Positions 54,226 to 63,529 of a stretch of DNA of 64,000 nt are shown piece after piece (the first letter of the stretch is position 1; every line of letters starts with the position of its first letter). The stretch is from assembly GCA_017643385.1 (NCBI GenBank), contig JAEPNN010000006.1:1-64000 (forward strand), given 5' to 3'. The notes under the pieces were generated by a model, which was not told where the DNA came from, did no database searches, and saw only the letters and a list, made by a program, of their open reading frames with translations. This DNA comes from Dinoroseobacter sp. GTDB taxonomy: Bacteria > Pseudomonadota > Alphaproteobacteria > Rhodobacterales > Rhodobacteraceae. Position numbers and translations under genes: made by a program.

Positions 54226-55113
54226 ATGACCCGATCCTCCGGCATGCCACCGCGAGATATCGTTCTCGTTCTTATTGTTGTTGTGGCGTTCGGATCGAAC
54301 TTCACAGCAATGAAGTTCGTATTGGCTGAGATCCCCCCGTATCTTTTCACCGCTTTAAGAACTGGGATCTTGCTGCCAATTCTTTTCTTCTTGCCCAAAC
54401 CGGATGTGCCCTGGCTTCGAATTATTGCTATCGGTGCCTTTATCCACGTCGGACAGTTTGGTCTTCTTTTCTCGGCTCTCGAAAAGGATGCAACGGCTGG
54501 TTTAGGATCGCTACTTATTCAGGCGCAAGTGCCGTTCACGATGCTGCTTGCTGCGCTTCTTTTCGGAGAGCGCATGCGCCTGCTGCAAGTGCTTGGGGTT
54601 GCAGTTGCGCTGTCTGGCTTGGGTATTTTTGCGCTTTCTGCCGGCGGGAACCTGTCACTTCTTGGGTTAGGCCTTATCCTTCTTGGGGCGCTGTCATGGG
54701 CCCTTGGCAATCTTGTTTTACGCAAAACACCCAGCGCGCATCCAATGACGCTGCCTTTATGGGCAGGAGTTGTTCCAGTAATCCCAATGACGCTTCTTTC
54801 AATGGCGTTTGAGAACCCTGCGCCCATTGCAGTTCTGTCAGAGGTCAGCCTGCAGGGATGGATGTCCGTCGCCTATGTGTCTGTCGCATCTGTGATTGTA
54901 GGCTACACACTTTGGTCGCTCCTCTTGTCCCGCCACCCCGCAGCCGACGTCACCCCATTTGCCCTCCTGATCCCGGTTGTAGGAATAGCAACAGCAGCTT
55001 TGATACTGGGAGAAACGCTGACACACTTCGAACTGGTCGGAACCGTAACAGTTTTCGCCGGTTTGACCCTCGCCGTACTTGGACCACGATGGCAGGATCG
55101 ACATCATGGATGA
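54226..55113 (+). CDS. EamA-family drug/metabolite transporter
   Basis: A 295-residue, ten-segment inner-membrane transporter with two EamA repeats (about 10-140 and 155-290). The motif VVAFGSNFTAMKFVLAEIPPYLFTALR is a clear EamA start. Substrate unknown; relatives export amino acids or metabolites. An internal ATG at 54244 is a possible later start. It overlaps the DUF1638 gene by eight bases, so the two are co-translated. Confidence 0.85.
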   Translation: MTRSSGMPPRDIVLVLIVVVAFGSNFTAMKFVLAEIPPYLFTALRTGILLPILFFLPKPDVPWLRIIAIGAFIHVGQFGLLFSALEKDATAGLGSLLIQAQVPFTMLLAALLFGERMRLLQVLGVAVALSGLGIFALSAGGNLSLLGLGLILLGALSWALGNLVLRKTPSAHPMTLPLWAGVVPVIPMTLLSMAFENPAPIAVLSEVSLQGWMSVAYVSVASVIVGYTLWSLLLSRHPAADVTPFALLIPVVGIATAALILGETLTHFELVGTVTVFAGLTLAVLGPRWQDRHHG

Positions 55114-55729
55114 CCTAACACTGACGCATGAAGGTTTCGAACGCGCAGGAAACGGGCGTGTTCTGCTTTTGGCATGTGGCGCGCTTGCACGCGAGATCCT
55201 TGCCCTGATTGAGGCCAATCAATGGGCTCACCTGGACCTCCAGTGCCTGCCTGCGATCCTTCACAACAGCCCCGAAAAAATCCCCGATGCAGTAGAGACG
55301 GCCGTGAAGGCGCATCTGGGGTCTTACGACAACGTCTTTGTTGTCTATGCGGATTGTGGAACCGGGGGCATGCTGCAATCTCGCTGCGCCGAGCTTGGGG
55401 TAGAGATGCTCGAAGGACCACATTGCTACAGTTTTTTTGAGGGCAACACGGCCTTTTCAGACCGAGACGAGATGACGGCGTTCTACCTGACCGATTTTCT
55501 GGTCCGCCAGTTTGATGCCTTCGTAATCAAGCCGCTTGGTCTCGACCGACATCCGCAATTGCGGGACATGTATTTCGGGAACTATACCAAGCTTGTCTAT
55601 CAGGCCCAGACCGAAGACCTGGATCTTGATCGAAAAGCCGAGGACTGCGCCAGGCAGTTGGGACTGGCCTATGAGCGACGGTTCACCGGCTACGGTGACC
55701 TGCAAACGGCGCTTGCAGCGATCGACTAG
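55106..55729 (+). CDS. DUF1638 protein
   Basis: A 207-residue cytosolic protein of the DUF1638 family: RVLLLACGALAREILAL, LQCLPAILHNSPEKIPDAV and YADCGTGGMLQSRC with conserved cysteines. In methanogens and other organisms this family accompanies corrinoid methyltransferases. Here it follows the corrinoid protein gene by one gene, which supports a helper role (activation or maturation) in methionine synthesis. The start at 55106 overlaps the EamA gene. It converges on sufE with a four-base overlap. Confidence 0.85.
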   Translation: MDDLTLTHEGFERAGNGRVLLLACGALAREILALIEANQWAHLDLQCLPAILHNSPEKIPDAVETAVKAHLGSYDNVFVVYADCGTGGMLQSRCAELGVEMLEGPHCYSFFEGNTAFSDRDEMTAFYLTDFLVRQFDAFVIKPLGLDRHPQLRDMYFGNYTKLVYQAQTEDLDLDRKAEDCARQLGLAYERRFTGYGDLQTALAAID

Positions 55730-56148
55730 GCCGCCGCGGCAGCTATCTCACGAATGCGTTCCACCATCGCACGCAAGCCGTTGGAGCGTTGCGCTGACAA
55801 GTGATCGTTCAGGTCAAGACGTCCTAGCTCGGCAAGAGGGTCAACCTTGCCAACCTCCGCAACCGTCCGGCCGTCGTAAAGCGCAATGAGCACCGCAATC
55901 AACCCGCGTACGATCATCGCATCGCTTTCACCCCAAAAATGAAAAACGGCGTCTGGCCCGTTGCCCTCTACCTTTGGCACAAGCCAAACCTGGCTCGCGC
56001 ACCCGTCAACCTTGGTAGCCGGGACTTTCAGCGCCTCTTCCAGGGGGGGCATCGCCTTGCCCATATCGATCACGTGCCGATAGCGATCTTCCCAATCTTC
56101 CAAAAACTCGAAAGTCTCCGCAAGCTCGTCAAACTCTTCCTGCGCCAT
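55726..56148 (-). CDS. SufE-family sulfur acceptor
   Basis: A 140-residue SufE-type protein that takes persulfide sulfur from a cysteine desulfurase such as SufS. The acceptor cysteine is C50 in VDGCASQVWL. The start is the ATG at 56148; the frame to 56328 is an unlikely extension. A lone sufE away from the suf operon is common in this group. Confidence 0.92.
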   Translation of the reverse strand: MAQEEFDELAETFEFLEDWEDRYRHVIDMGKAMPPLEEALKVPATKVDGCASQVWLVPKVEGNGPDAVFHFWGESDAMIVRGLIAVLIALYDGRTVAEVGKVDPLAELGRLDLNDHLSAQRSNGLRAMVERIREIAAAAA

Positions 56149-56294
56149 TTCGGCCCCCGCATGATCTGTTTCGCCTTGACCTAAGTCGTTGCCCCGACAC
56201 GGTCCAGTGTGTTTCACCGTTTTCCAGCAGGCCTTTTCAAATGGAAGCGTCTGCGTTAGCCAAGAGAGAGGCACCCAGACGGAGATTTGAGCAG

Positions 56295-56747
56295 ATGAAA
56301 TCTCTGGTGACAGCAGCGCTGATCGCAACTTTGGTGGTGGCTGGGTGCAGCACCCGCCTCAATCCGTTCAACTGGTTTGGCGATGATGAAGAGACGATTG
56401 CGGCAGCTCCTGGCGAGTTTACAAACGATCCTCGCGATCTTGTTGCACAAGTGACAGCCCTTCGGATCGAACGCGTGGTTGGCGGCGCTATCATCCATGC
56501 AACCGGCCTGCCACCCGTCCAGGGGTACTGGCAAGCTGAGCTTGTGGCGCAAAATAACGAGTTGCCAAACCAAAGCGGGCAGCTTGTCTACGAATTCCGT
56601 GTATTTCCGCCGCTTTTAACGCGTCCGGCTTCATCGGTTCAATCTCGCGAGATACTCGTGGCGCACTATGTCAGCGACGAGACCCTGTCAGGCACGCGCG
56701 GTATCACGGTTCTGGGTGACGGAAATTCAAGAACGTCCCGGCGGTAA
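56295..56747 (+). CDS. Predicted lipoprotein
   Basis: A 150-residue exported protein with a type II signal sequence: MKSLVTAALIATLVVAGCS, lipobox VAGC with C18. The mature part is soluble and begins with a short linker (NPFNWFGDDEE). I recognise no domain. It diverges from sufE. GGAG lies upstream of the ATG at 56295. Confidence 0.75.
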   Translation: MKSLVTAALIATLVVAGCSTRLNPFNWFGDDEETIAAAPGEFTNDPRDLVAQVTALRIERVVGGAIIHATGLPPVQGYWQAELVAQNNELPNQSGQLVYEFRVFPPLLTRPASSVQSREILVAHYVSDETLSGTRGITVLGDGNSRTSRR

Positions 56748-56847
56748 TCACGCAACGTGACTGACCGACATATTGTTTCATGGTTCTGACTTTATGCCCC
56801 TTTGGGACAGGCTCGGTTTATTAAATCGACCTGAGGTGAACGCTTAG

Positions 56848-57006
56848 ATGCCCATCGCACGGAAGGTTGGAAGCACAGTGCGGCAGGCTCTGTTTGCTCC
56901 ATAAACCTTCTTTTTCTTTGTTGCGTTGGTGGACTCGGACAAAGCGATAGGTAAGGTCGCGCCAGAAATGATGCGTAAAAAGCAGACCGCCACAGCCGCA
57001 TATTGA
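56848..57006 (+). pseudogene. Possible small gene interrupted by one stop codon
   Basis: A frame of 53 codons begins MPIARKVGSTVRQALFAP, meets a TAA at codon 19, then continues TFFFFVALVDSDKAIG to a TGA at 57004-57006. GAGGTGA stands 8 bases before the ATG. Both halves look protein-like and lie in the same frame, with the second half hydrophobic then basic. It may be a small membrane peptide gene with a nonsense mutation, an 18-residue leader peptide, or chance. Confidence 0.25.
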
Positions 57007-57016
57007 AGGAGACGAC

Positions 57017-57448
57017 ATGGACATCCGTCCGATAACCGAAACATATTCAGTCGGCCCCCAGATTTCGGTCGAAGATGTGCAAACGCTTGCTGACAACGGC
57101 TTTACCACCGTGATCTGCAATCGGCCTGATGCTGAAATTCCGCCTTCGCATCATGCCGACGTGATCCAGCAAGCGGTGGAAGCGCTGGGCATGCGTTTTG
57201 TCGACATCCCGATCAATCCAGATGGGCTTTCGCAAGACGTCATCGCGTCTCATAAAGAGGCGATAGATAGCTCCGAAGGTCCCGTTTTCGCCTATTGTGC
57301 GTCCGGCAATCGTTCGACTCTGATCTGGGCGCTGACCCAGGCCGGGCTTCAGCCGACGGATACGATCATTGCCGCAGGCGCTGCCCAAGGCTACGATGTC
57401 GAAATCCTTCGTGGGTTGATCAATATGATTGCGAGTCAAAGGTCCTGA
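57017..57448 (+). CDS. DUF442/TIGR01244-family phosphatase-like protein
   Basis: A 143-residue protein of the beta-lactamase-hydrolase-like (DUF442) family, with a dual-specificity phosphatase loop C94-x4-R99 in YCASGNRS and TTVICNRPDAE earlier. The family often accompanies sulfur dioxygenases and sulfide genes, but none is adjacent here. GAAGGAGACGAC precedes the ATG. Its end overlaps the FliM-like gene by 13 bases in opposite direction. Confidence 0.86.
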   Translation: MDIRPITETYSVGPQISVEDVQTLADNGFTTVICNRPDAEIPPSHHADVIQQAVEALGMRFVDIPINPDGLSQDVIASHKEAIDSSEGPVFAYCASGNRSTLIWALTQAGLQPTDTIIAAGAAQGYDVEILRGLINMIASQRS

Positions 57449-58575
57449 ACAGAAGGCAAGTCCCGCACGATATCAGAGCGTTCGGCATCTGATCTTGCCT
57501 CGCCATCACGGGGCGCTACAGCCTTTTCCACGACAAAACCAAGCGAATTTTGATCAAGTGTGGTTCTGGATCCTTCCGGCGCGGCAGCACTTTCGCGCGT
57601 TAAATCAACATGGTTTGCTATGTCTGGCTGCTTTGGCACAGTGCCCTTCAAGCGTATAGCACGCGATCCGCTGATCTGACCCAGACGCCCGCGCAATTGT
57701 GGACCAGATCCCTTAGGTTCCAGTAACACGTTTTCCAAACACTGCTCAGGCAAGACTATCATACTCCCCTCTCTGAGTGCATTGATCTCATCAAGGCTAA
57801 TGGGCATCTTGTGTAAGATTGCTGTCAACGCCGCCTGACTTTCCAAAACCGAGTTCCGGTAGTGCTGGGCCCATTCTGGCGCTTCGCGGGCACTAAATGC
57901 TGCGCCACCCGGAGAAGAGGCAGCAGGTTCAATGCGGCGCACAGGAAACGCCACGAGGACTTCACCTGCGACGCGACCGCCTAGTTCCACAACGATGGTA
58001 AAACGGATCATTTCACCGGGTGGCATAGCAAGCAGCAAGGTGCGCGCAGTGGAAACCGGGTTCCCGATACTGTAGCCGGTAATGAGATCTCCAGTACCGG
58101 GGTCCTTTCGACCACGCGCCGAAGACGCTGCGACTGCCCAACTCACCAAGAATAAGGTAAGGAAAGGACGCATCAACGCCGCTTGGATCGACGTTGCTGT
58201 CTTCTCGACGTCCTCATCCACTGCTTCAGATCTTGGCAGTACTCCGGTTGTGCGCAGCGAGGTGACAGCATCAACGACCGATGCATCCACCGCGATAACG
58301 CCCTGATCCCCTTCTGTGCTCAGCAACCCTGAGACAAGCGATTTAGACGATAGAGACAGCCCAAGATCCGCCGGGATCCCAACATACGCGCGGGCGACAG
58401 ATGTCACCATAATATCGCTGTCCAATGTCTTGCGACCAGCACGCGCCATGGCAAGCCGAATTGAATGTTCTTCTAGGACATCCATCGGTCCCTGCCCGGG
58501 ACGGCTTGCGCGTAGTTTGCGTGCAAGCAGGGACATCTCGCCAGCGGTTTGGACGCCAGAACTATCCTCTTCCAT
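57436..58575 (-). CDS. Orphan FliM/FliN-like (SpoA-domain) protein
   Basis: A 379-residue protein whose C-terminal domain (about 245-315) looks like the SpoA domain of flagellar switch proteins: ILHKMPISLDEINALREGSMIVLPEQ and GRLGQISGSRAIRL. The middle (about 60-220) resembles the FliM core. A 60-residue polar tail follows. No other flagellar gene is nearby. It may be a true motor-switch part encoded apart from the flagellar cluster, or a FliM paralogue with another partner. The gene is 81 bases downstream of the symporter-kinase gene on the same strand. Confidence 0.7.
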   Translation of the reverse strand: MEEDSSGVQTAGEMSLLARKLRASRPGQGPMDVLEEHSIRLAMARAGRKTLDSDIMVTSVARAYVGIPADLGLSLSSKSLVSGLLSTEGDQGVIAVDASVVDAVTSLRTTGVLPRSEAVDEDVEKTATSIQAALMRPFLTLFLVSWAVAASSARGRKDPGTGDLITGYSIGNPVSTARTLLLAMPPGEMIRFTIVVELGGRVAGEVLVAFPVRRIEPAASSPGGAAFSAREAPEWAQHYRNSVLESQAALTAILHKMPISLDEINALREGSMIVLPEQCLENVLLEPKGSGPQLRGRLGQISGSRAIRLKGTVPKQPDIANHVDLTRESAAAPEGSRTTLDQNSLGFVVEKAVAPRDGEARSDAERSDIVRDLPSVQDL

Positions 58576-58656
58576 CTGATCTCCATTCTGAAGGTAACAC
58601 GATTTCTCGCGTTAATCTTGATCAAGAATATTGAAAATCAGTTAGCTTTAAGCGCC

Positions 58657-61344
58657 CTAAGCTGTCTCGAATACGCTCTCAAGCGGCATGGTCACACGGA
58701 AAGCACCGCCCTGCCGGTCGGGGAGATAGGAGATGCTACCACCAAGGCGCTCCATTATTTCTCGACTAATTGCCAGTCCAAGCCCAGCGCCACCCGTACT
58801 GTTGGCCGCTTTATCGTCATCCAGCCGCGCAAATTTTTCGAAGATCACAGAGTGGCTGTCTTCTGGAATACCAGAGCCGTTATCAACAAAATCGATCTGA
58901 ATTTTCTCACGTAACGATCTTGTTTTGATGCTTAGTTCTGGATTGGCGTGATCGCAGTATTTCGCAGCATTTGAAATCAGATTTATAAAGACCTGCGCAA
59001 GCCGCCCCGTGTCCGTGCGGACCACGAGGTTTTCGTTTTTGCTGTCGCGGTTGATGCTCAATTGCATGCCAGAGCCTGCGGCAGATGCGGCCGCCTGAGC
59101 GCGGTCCAGAACATCCCCCAGGCGTTCTTCTTGCGGATCCAATACGACCTGCCCATGTTCCAATACCGAGAGGTCCAGCAGATCGTCGAGCAAACGTGTC
59201 AGTCGAATGCTTTCATCCTGTATAATGCGGGCGTATTTGCTCCTAGCTTCAGGCTCCAACTCGCCAGCTAGCAAAATTTCTGAAAACGCCCTGATTGAGG
59301 TCATGGGCGTGCGCAGCTCATGGCTAATCTGGCTCAAGAACGCATCCTTCTGGATGGAAAGCTGGGTCAGCTTTTCATTCGCGCGCCACAGTTCTTGCGC
59401 CGTGGCCTGCAACTCGTCTGATTTCGCTTCAAGCTGCGTTGAATACTCCATGATCTGAGCAGTTTCATCTGCCACTGCCATCAGATCCGCAACAGAAACC
59501 GACACACCGCCATGTACCTGCGCAATCATGGCGTGGGCTGTGCCTGCCCCAACGGATCCAGACAGATTTATCTCTAATTCGCTCAGAAACTCCGGTGTTG
59601 GGTCAGGCAGATAGCCAATCTTTCCCTGATGGCGAGCCGTCTTCGTGAAAAGCTCTGTCGCCTCTTCAGGTCCAAGGATTCGTTGCGCCATAACCAACAG
59701 ATCTTCGGCTTCAGCAGCCCCCCCGGACCAAATACGCGGTGCGGAAGAATGTTCGAACACATTTACAAATTCCGCGCCCTGCAGTCGTTCCATCGGCGAT
59801 GGGAAAGTTGCGAGGGAAACCGCCATGAACAGCCCCGTATTGACCACCATCGACCACAACATGGCGTGCACCAGCGGATCCAGCCCGGTCAGACCAAACA
59901 AAGCCTCAGGGCGCATGAAGGAAAGACCGAAAGGGCCTTCGGCGAGCATGCTTGCCGAGAACACAGCATCCGGCCCAAAGCTCGGTAGGAAGAGCGCATA
60001 GGCCCAAACAAGAAATCCACCAACCAGACCAGCGGCTGCCCCGCGTCTTGTTGCGCCGCGCCAAAAGAGGCCTCCGATCAGCGCCGGAAACACCTGCGCA
60101 ACGCCAGCAAATGAGATCAGTCCAATCTTTGCGAGCGCAGCTGACCCACCTGAGAGCACATAGTACCCATATCCAAGCGCCAGGACCGCAGCGATAGCCA
60201 GGCGGCGAGAGTAGAGCACCACACGTCTCACATCCCCCGAGACGCTTGCCCCACCGGCCTGAAGCGACAGCCAAATTGGCATGACGACGTGGTTCGATAA
60301 CATCGTAGATAAGGCAATAGAGGCGACGATCACCATGGACGTTGCCGCCGAAAACCCGCCCAGGAAGGCCAGTACGGCCAGCGTATTCTGTCCTTCGCTC
60401 AGCGGCAGTGTGAGAACAAACTGATCAGGGTTCGCCCCACTTGGCATGCTGCTAAGACCAACAACTGCAATCGGGATCACGAAAAGAGAGATCAGCATCA
60501 GGTAAAGCGGGAACGCCCAGCTTGCGGTCGCGAGATGTCGCTCATCTGAGTTTTCGACCACGAGAACCTGGAACATACGTGGCAGGCAGATAATCGCCAT
60601 CCCGGACAAAGCTGTCAGAACGATCCAACGTCCCCCCTCAACCTTCCAGGCAGAGATTGGTGAGGCGTCAATCTGCTGCAGCATCGGCCCAATACCACCC
60701 GCCATGCCCCACACCACAAACACGCCAACAGCAAGCAGTGCAAACAGCTTGACGACCGCCTCAACAGCAATCGCCATAACAACACCATGATGGCGTTCGT
60801 TCACATCCAGATTTCGTGTTCCAAATACAACCGTGAACACCGCCAGTCCGATCGCGGTCCAAAACGCCGTCGTATTTCCAGATGCCCCGCCAGTTCCACC
60901 GTCATTAAAAACCGCGACGGCAAGAGAAATAGATTGCAATTGCAATGCGATATAAGGCGTCGTCCCAATCACGGCGAGGATCGTCACCAAAATCCCCAAG
61001 CCGTTCGACTTACCATATCGCGAGGACAACAAGTCCGCGATTGAGGTCGCCCTTTGTGTGCGCCCAATTCGAACCAGTTTGCGCAAAAGCCACCACCAGC
61101 CGATGAAGACCAAAGTTGGACCAAGATAAATCGTGACGTATTCAAGTCCGGACCGCGCAGCAAAGCCAACTGCGCCGTAAAACGTCCAGCCCGTACAGTA
61201 GACAGACAGTGAAAGCGTGTAGATCAGCGGGGACCTCAACCACGCTGTCTTGCCTGCCCGCGCCCTGCGTTCAGCAGCGAATGCAACCAGAAACAGCATC
61301 CCAACGTAAAGGAGCGAAATCAGAACAAGGAGATCAAGCTGCAT
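58657..61344 (-). CDS. Sodium:solute symporter fused to histidine kinase
   Basis: An 895-residue membrane protein. The N-terminal half (about 1-500) is a sodium:solute symporter with 12-13 segments. A cytoplasmic linker with a coiled coil (about 620-660) leads to the kinase: H675 in ISHELRTPMTSIR, then NLISNAAKY, DNGSGIP and GAGLGLAIS. This is the CbrA/CrbS architecture, in which uptake or binding of a solute is coupled to signalling; relatives respond to acetate, histidine or other nutrients. The solute here is unknown. The stop of the gene before overlaps its start by one base, and a receiver gene is next to that. Confidence 0.92.
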   Translation of the reverse strand: MQLDLLVLISLLYVGMLFLVAFAAERRARAGKTAWLRSPLIYTLSLSVYCTGWTFYGAVGFAARSGLEYVTIYLGPTLVFIGWWWLLRKLVRIGRTQRATSIADLLSSRYGKSNGLGILVTILAVIGTTPYIALQLQSISLAVAVFNDGGTGGASGNTTAFWTAIGLAVFTVVFGTRNLDVNERHHGVVMAIAVEAVVKLFALLAVGVFVVWGMAGGIGPMLQQIDASPISAWKVEGGRWIVLTALSGMAIICLPRMFQVLVVENSDERHLATASWAFPLYLMLISLFVIPIAVVGLSSMPSGANPDQFVLTLPLSEGQNTLAVLAFLGGFSAATSMVIVASIALSTMLSNHVVMPIWLSLQAGGASVSGDVRRVVLYSRRLAIAAVLALGYGYYVLSGGSAALAKIGLISFAGVAQVFPALIGGLFWRGATRRGAAAGLVGGFLVWAYALFLPSFGPDAVFSASMLAEGPFGLSFMRPEALFGLTGLDPLVHAMLWSMVVNTGLFMAVSLATFPSPMERLQGAEFVNVFEHSSAPRIWSGGAAEAEDLLVMAQRILGPEEATELFTKTARHQGKIGYLPDPTPEFLSELEINLSGSVGAGTAHAMIAQVHGGVSVSVADLMAVADETAQIMEYSTQLEAKSDELQATAQELWRANEKLTQLSIQKDAFLSQISHELRTPMTSIRAFSEILLAGELEPEARSKYARIIQDESIRLTRLLDDLLDLSVLEHGQVVLDPQEERLGDVLDRAQAAASAAGSGMQLSINRDSKNENLVVRTDTGRLAQVFINLISNAAKYCDHANPELSIKTRSLREKIQIDFVDNGSGIPEDSHSVIFEKFARLDDDKAANSTGGAGLGLAISREIMERLGGSISYLPDRQGGAFRVTMPLESVFETA

Positions 61345-61667
61345 CAGTCCTGCGCCTCCTGATCTTCGCTCCCTTTTCTGTCGCGATCATCGGCGTCGAC
61401 CATGTAGCGAACGATCATCGAACCGCTTAAAATCATCACGATCCAAACGCCAAACAGGAACAACCACATCGAACTGGTCGATCCCTCAACGTCTTGGGGA
61501 ATTAGCAGCGCGGGAACAAGCAAAAGAAAGCTGCCAAACACGGGCAAGACCCGTGCTGCATCGATCAGCCTGCGTCTACGATACGGCTGCCGTTGCAGAA
61601 ACAGTGTAGGACCGGTCGGTGCCTTGGGCCCTGTATCAAGACCTAGATTGGGCTTGGACTCAGGCAT
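61344..61667 (-). CDS. Small two-segment membrane protein upstream of the symporter-kinase
   Basis: A 107-residue protein with two hydrophobic segments (about 39-55 and 63-88: VLPVFGSFLLLVPALLI, MWLFLFGVWIVMILSGSMIV) and a charged tail (DADDRDRKGSEDQ). It overlaps the kinase gene by one base and the receiver gene by eight. Symporters often have such small partner subunits, so an accessory subunit is my inference; I recognise no named family. ATG at 61667 chosen; a longer frame overlaps the receiver further. Confidence 0.68.
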   Translation of the reverse strand: MPESKPNLGLDTGPKAPTGPTLFLQRQPYRRRRLIDAARVLPVFGSFLLLVPALLIPQDVEGSTSSMWLFLFGVWIVMILSGSMIVRYMVDADDRDRKGSEDQEAQD

Positions 61668-62031
61668 CCCCGATGAGTGTCTGCACCTGTTGCAGCACTT
61701 CCTGATTTGCAAAAGGCTTCGTCATGAATGCAGTGACGCCAAGATGCTCGGCTTGGTCACGGTCATGTTTCTGACCGCGCGCGGTCAACATCATAACCGG
61801 CAGATCCTTGGTGGCTGACGCACTTCGCAGGTCACGCAGGATATCAAGCCCCCCCCGTCCCGGAAGCATCAGATCAAGGATCAGCATGTCAGGCGTCTCG
61901 CGTGTGACAGCATCAAGCGCCGTTGTACCATCACCATGTGAAATAACCTGATATCCTGCACGCGAGAGGATAAATCCGATCGCTTCAATAATATTCGGCT
62001 CATCTTCGATCAGAAGGACCGATTTCGGCAT
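61660..62031 (-). CDS. Single-domain response regulator
   Basis: A 123-residue CheY-like receiver with no output domain: acidic pair E9-D10 (LLIEDEP), phospho-acceptor D53 (LILDLMLPG), lysine in MTKPF. It starts the run receiver-small membrane protein-symporter kinase and is the likely partner of the kinase. It must act through protein contacts or as a phosphate relay. Confidence 0.87.
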   Translation of the reverse strand: MPKSVLLIEDEPNIIEAIGFILSRAGYQVISHGDGTTALDAVTRETPDMLILDLMLPGRGGLDILRDLRSASATKDLPVMMLTARGQKHDRDQAEHLGVTAFMTKPFANQEVLQQVQTLIGDA

Positions 62032-62125
62032 GTACGTCCCCTCCCGACACGACGATTATCGTTATTATTCTGCCAGTTTATTACGCATGTCCGATGGACT
62101 GTCAAAACTGCATTGCAGTTTGCGC

Positions 62126-63427
62126 CTACTCAACCAAAACAGATGGCTCTCGTCGCGCTGCACAATTTTGCCGCGGGCAGATCCTGCAAGTCGTCCCCAC
62201 CTGAACGGGACGTTCGCCGCTCAGGCTGCCACTATCCAGCGAAACAAGCATGGTCGCACGCAAGATCGGAGCCTTGTCGAATCGCAACCCAGCAACCGGT
62301 TCCGCCACAGTCCAGGTTTCCATCTGACGCCCGGGCGGCGTTTCCACCAGCGCCCGTCGCGCAACCATTGGCTGGTTTAATGCCTGATATATTGGCCATA
62401 CAGCGCAAGCCGCACCATAGCGAGGCATTGGAAAACCATCGAGTGCCTTGCGGAAAAGAAGCGCACCAGCCCCGTCGCTGACAACAAGCCCAAGCTCTTG
62501 GCCAAGATCTTCTGATGGTATCGTTGCCAACCGGTGCATTGCTTCGGACAAGGTGACTCCAAATGCTTGCGACAGCTGGGACGGATCAGGGGATTGGGCC
62601 CAAAGCGCAATCACATCGCGCATCGGCATCCGACGCGACAAAGAATAATAGAGCTTTAAATACGTCCTGGCCAAACTTCGGGACTGGGGGGTCGTCAGCT
62701 CCGCGGCTTCATCGATAAGACCAGTGATCGTTTCGTCGGGCGCTTTCGATTGTTCCAGTACAGGCAGATGATAGTTGTTGGACGACAAATAAACATCCAA
62801 TGCTTCGAGTGGGGTGGTGAACAGGGTGTCAGCCGCTCGGACCTGATCCTCGAAATATCTCACCAACGCCTGACTACCTTCCGCCAGACGGCTGCTTTCT
62901 TCATGTATGTTGCGCGTAAATCTATTGCGCCATTGATCTTCGATCTCAGGTGTTTCAACCAAAATGCCCGCCGTGGATTGAATGGCCGTCACATTTGACA
63001 GAAGATCATGCAATGCCTCGCCCAGAAACGGATCATGCGTCAGCCGGTCATTCAGCGCCTCAATGTTGCGATCCTGAGCCACAACCCGACGGTTTTGTGC
63101 CGCGATAAGCCGTGCCCATCCTGGAAAGCGGCTGACAAACTCCTCCAATCGATCAACTTCCGCCTCACCTTTTCGAAACGCACCAGCAGCTTCGCGCAAA
63201 GCCTCCAGAAGGCTTTCTTCCGCGCCTTCAGTTAATGCGGACACCTCGACCTCAAGCGCACGCGCAATCTGAATCAGGACTTTCCCACCGATCTTACGTC
63301 GATTGTGTTCGATGAGGTTTAGATAGCTCGCTGAGATCTCCGCCTGACGCGCCAACTTAGACTGCCGCAGGTTCAACGCCTGGCGGCGTTCACGAATTCT
63401 GGTTCCGGTAAGAGCTGATTTTGACAC
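62126..63427 (-). CDS. ScfR/RamB-type short-chain acyl regulator
   Basis: A 433-residue transcription factor: XRE-type helix-turn-helix at about 8-62 (RIRERRQALNLRQSKLARQAEISASYLNLIEHNRRKIGG), an IrrE-like/DUF955 relic and the DUF2083 C-terminal domain with the cysteine motif CRICPRQNC. Relatives control acetate, propionate or acyl-CoA genes and bind acyl-CoA. The start is a GTG at 63427 with GGGA before it; the frame to 63634 covers the promoter of the divergent gene. It is likely to regulate that substrate-binding protein gene. Confidence 0.87.
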   Translation of the reverse strand: MSKSALTGTRIRERRQALNLRQSKLARQAEISASYLNLIEHNRRKIGGKVLIQIARALEVEVSALTEGAEESLLEALREAAGAFRKGEAEVDRLEEFVSRFPGWARLIAAQNRRVVAQDRNIEALNDRLTHDPFLGEALHDLLSNVTAIQSTAGILVETPEIEDQWRNRFTRNIHEESSRLAEGSQALVRYFEDQVRAADTLFTTPLEALDVYLSSNNYHLPVLEQSKAPDETITGLIDEAAELTTPQSRSLARTYLKLYYSLSRRMPMRDVIALWAQSPDPSQLSQAFGVTLSEAMHRLATIPSEDLGQELGLVVSDGAGALLFRKALDGFPMPRYGAACAVWPIYQALNQPMVARRALVETPPGRQMETWTVAEPVAGLRFDKAPILRATMLVSLDSGSLSGERPVQVGTTCRICPRQNCAARREPSVLVE

Positions 63428-63529
63428 GTCGAATTCCCAACGAAACAATGGCTTGCTGCGCCTGCGTGATAATAACTTTACACATTCTGCAAGCGCATTG
63501 ACAGATTCTTTTACAAATAAATTGTTTTT

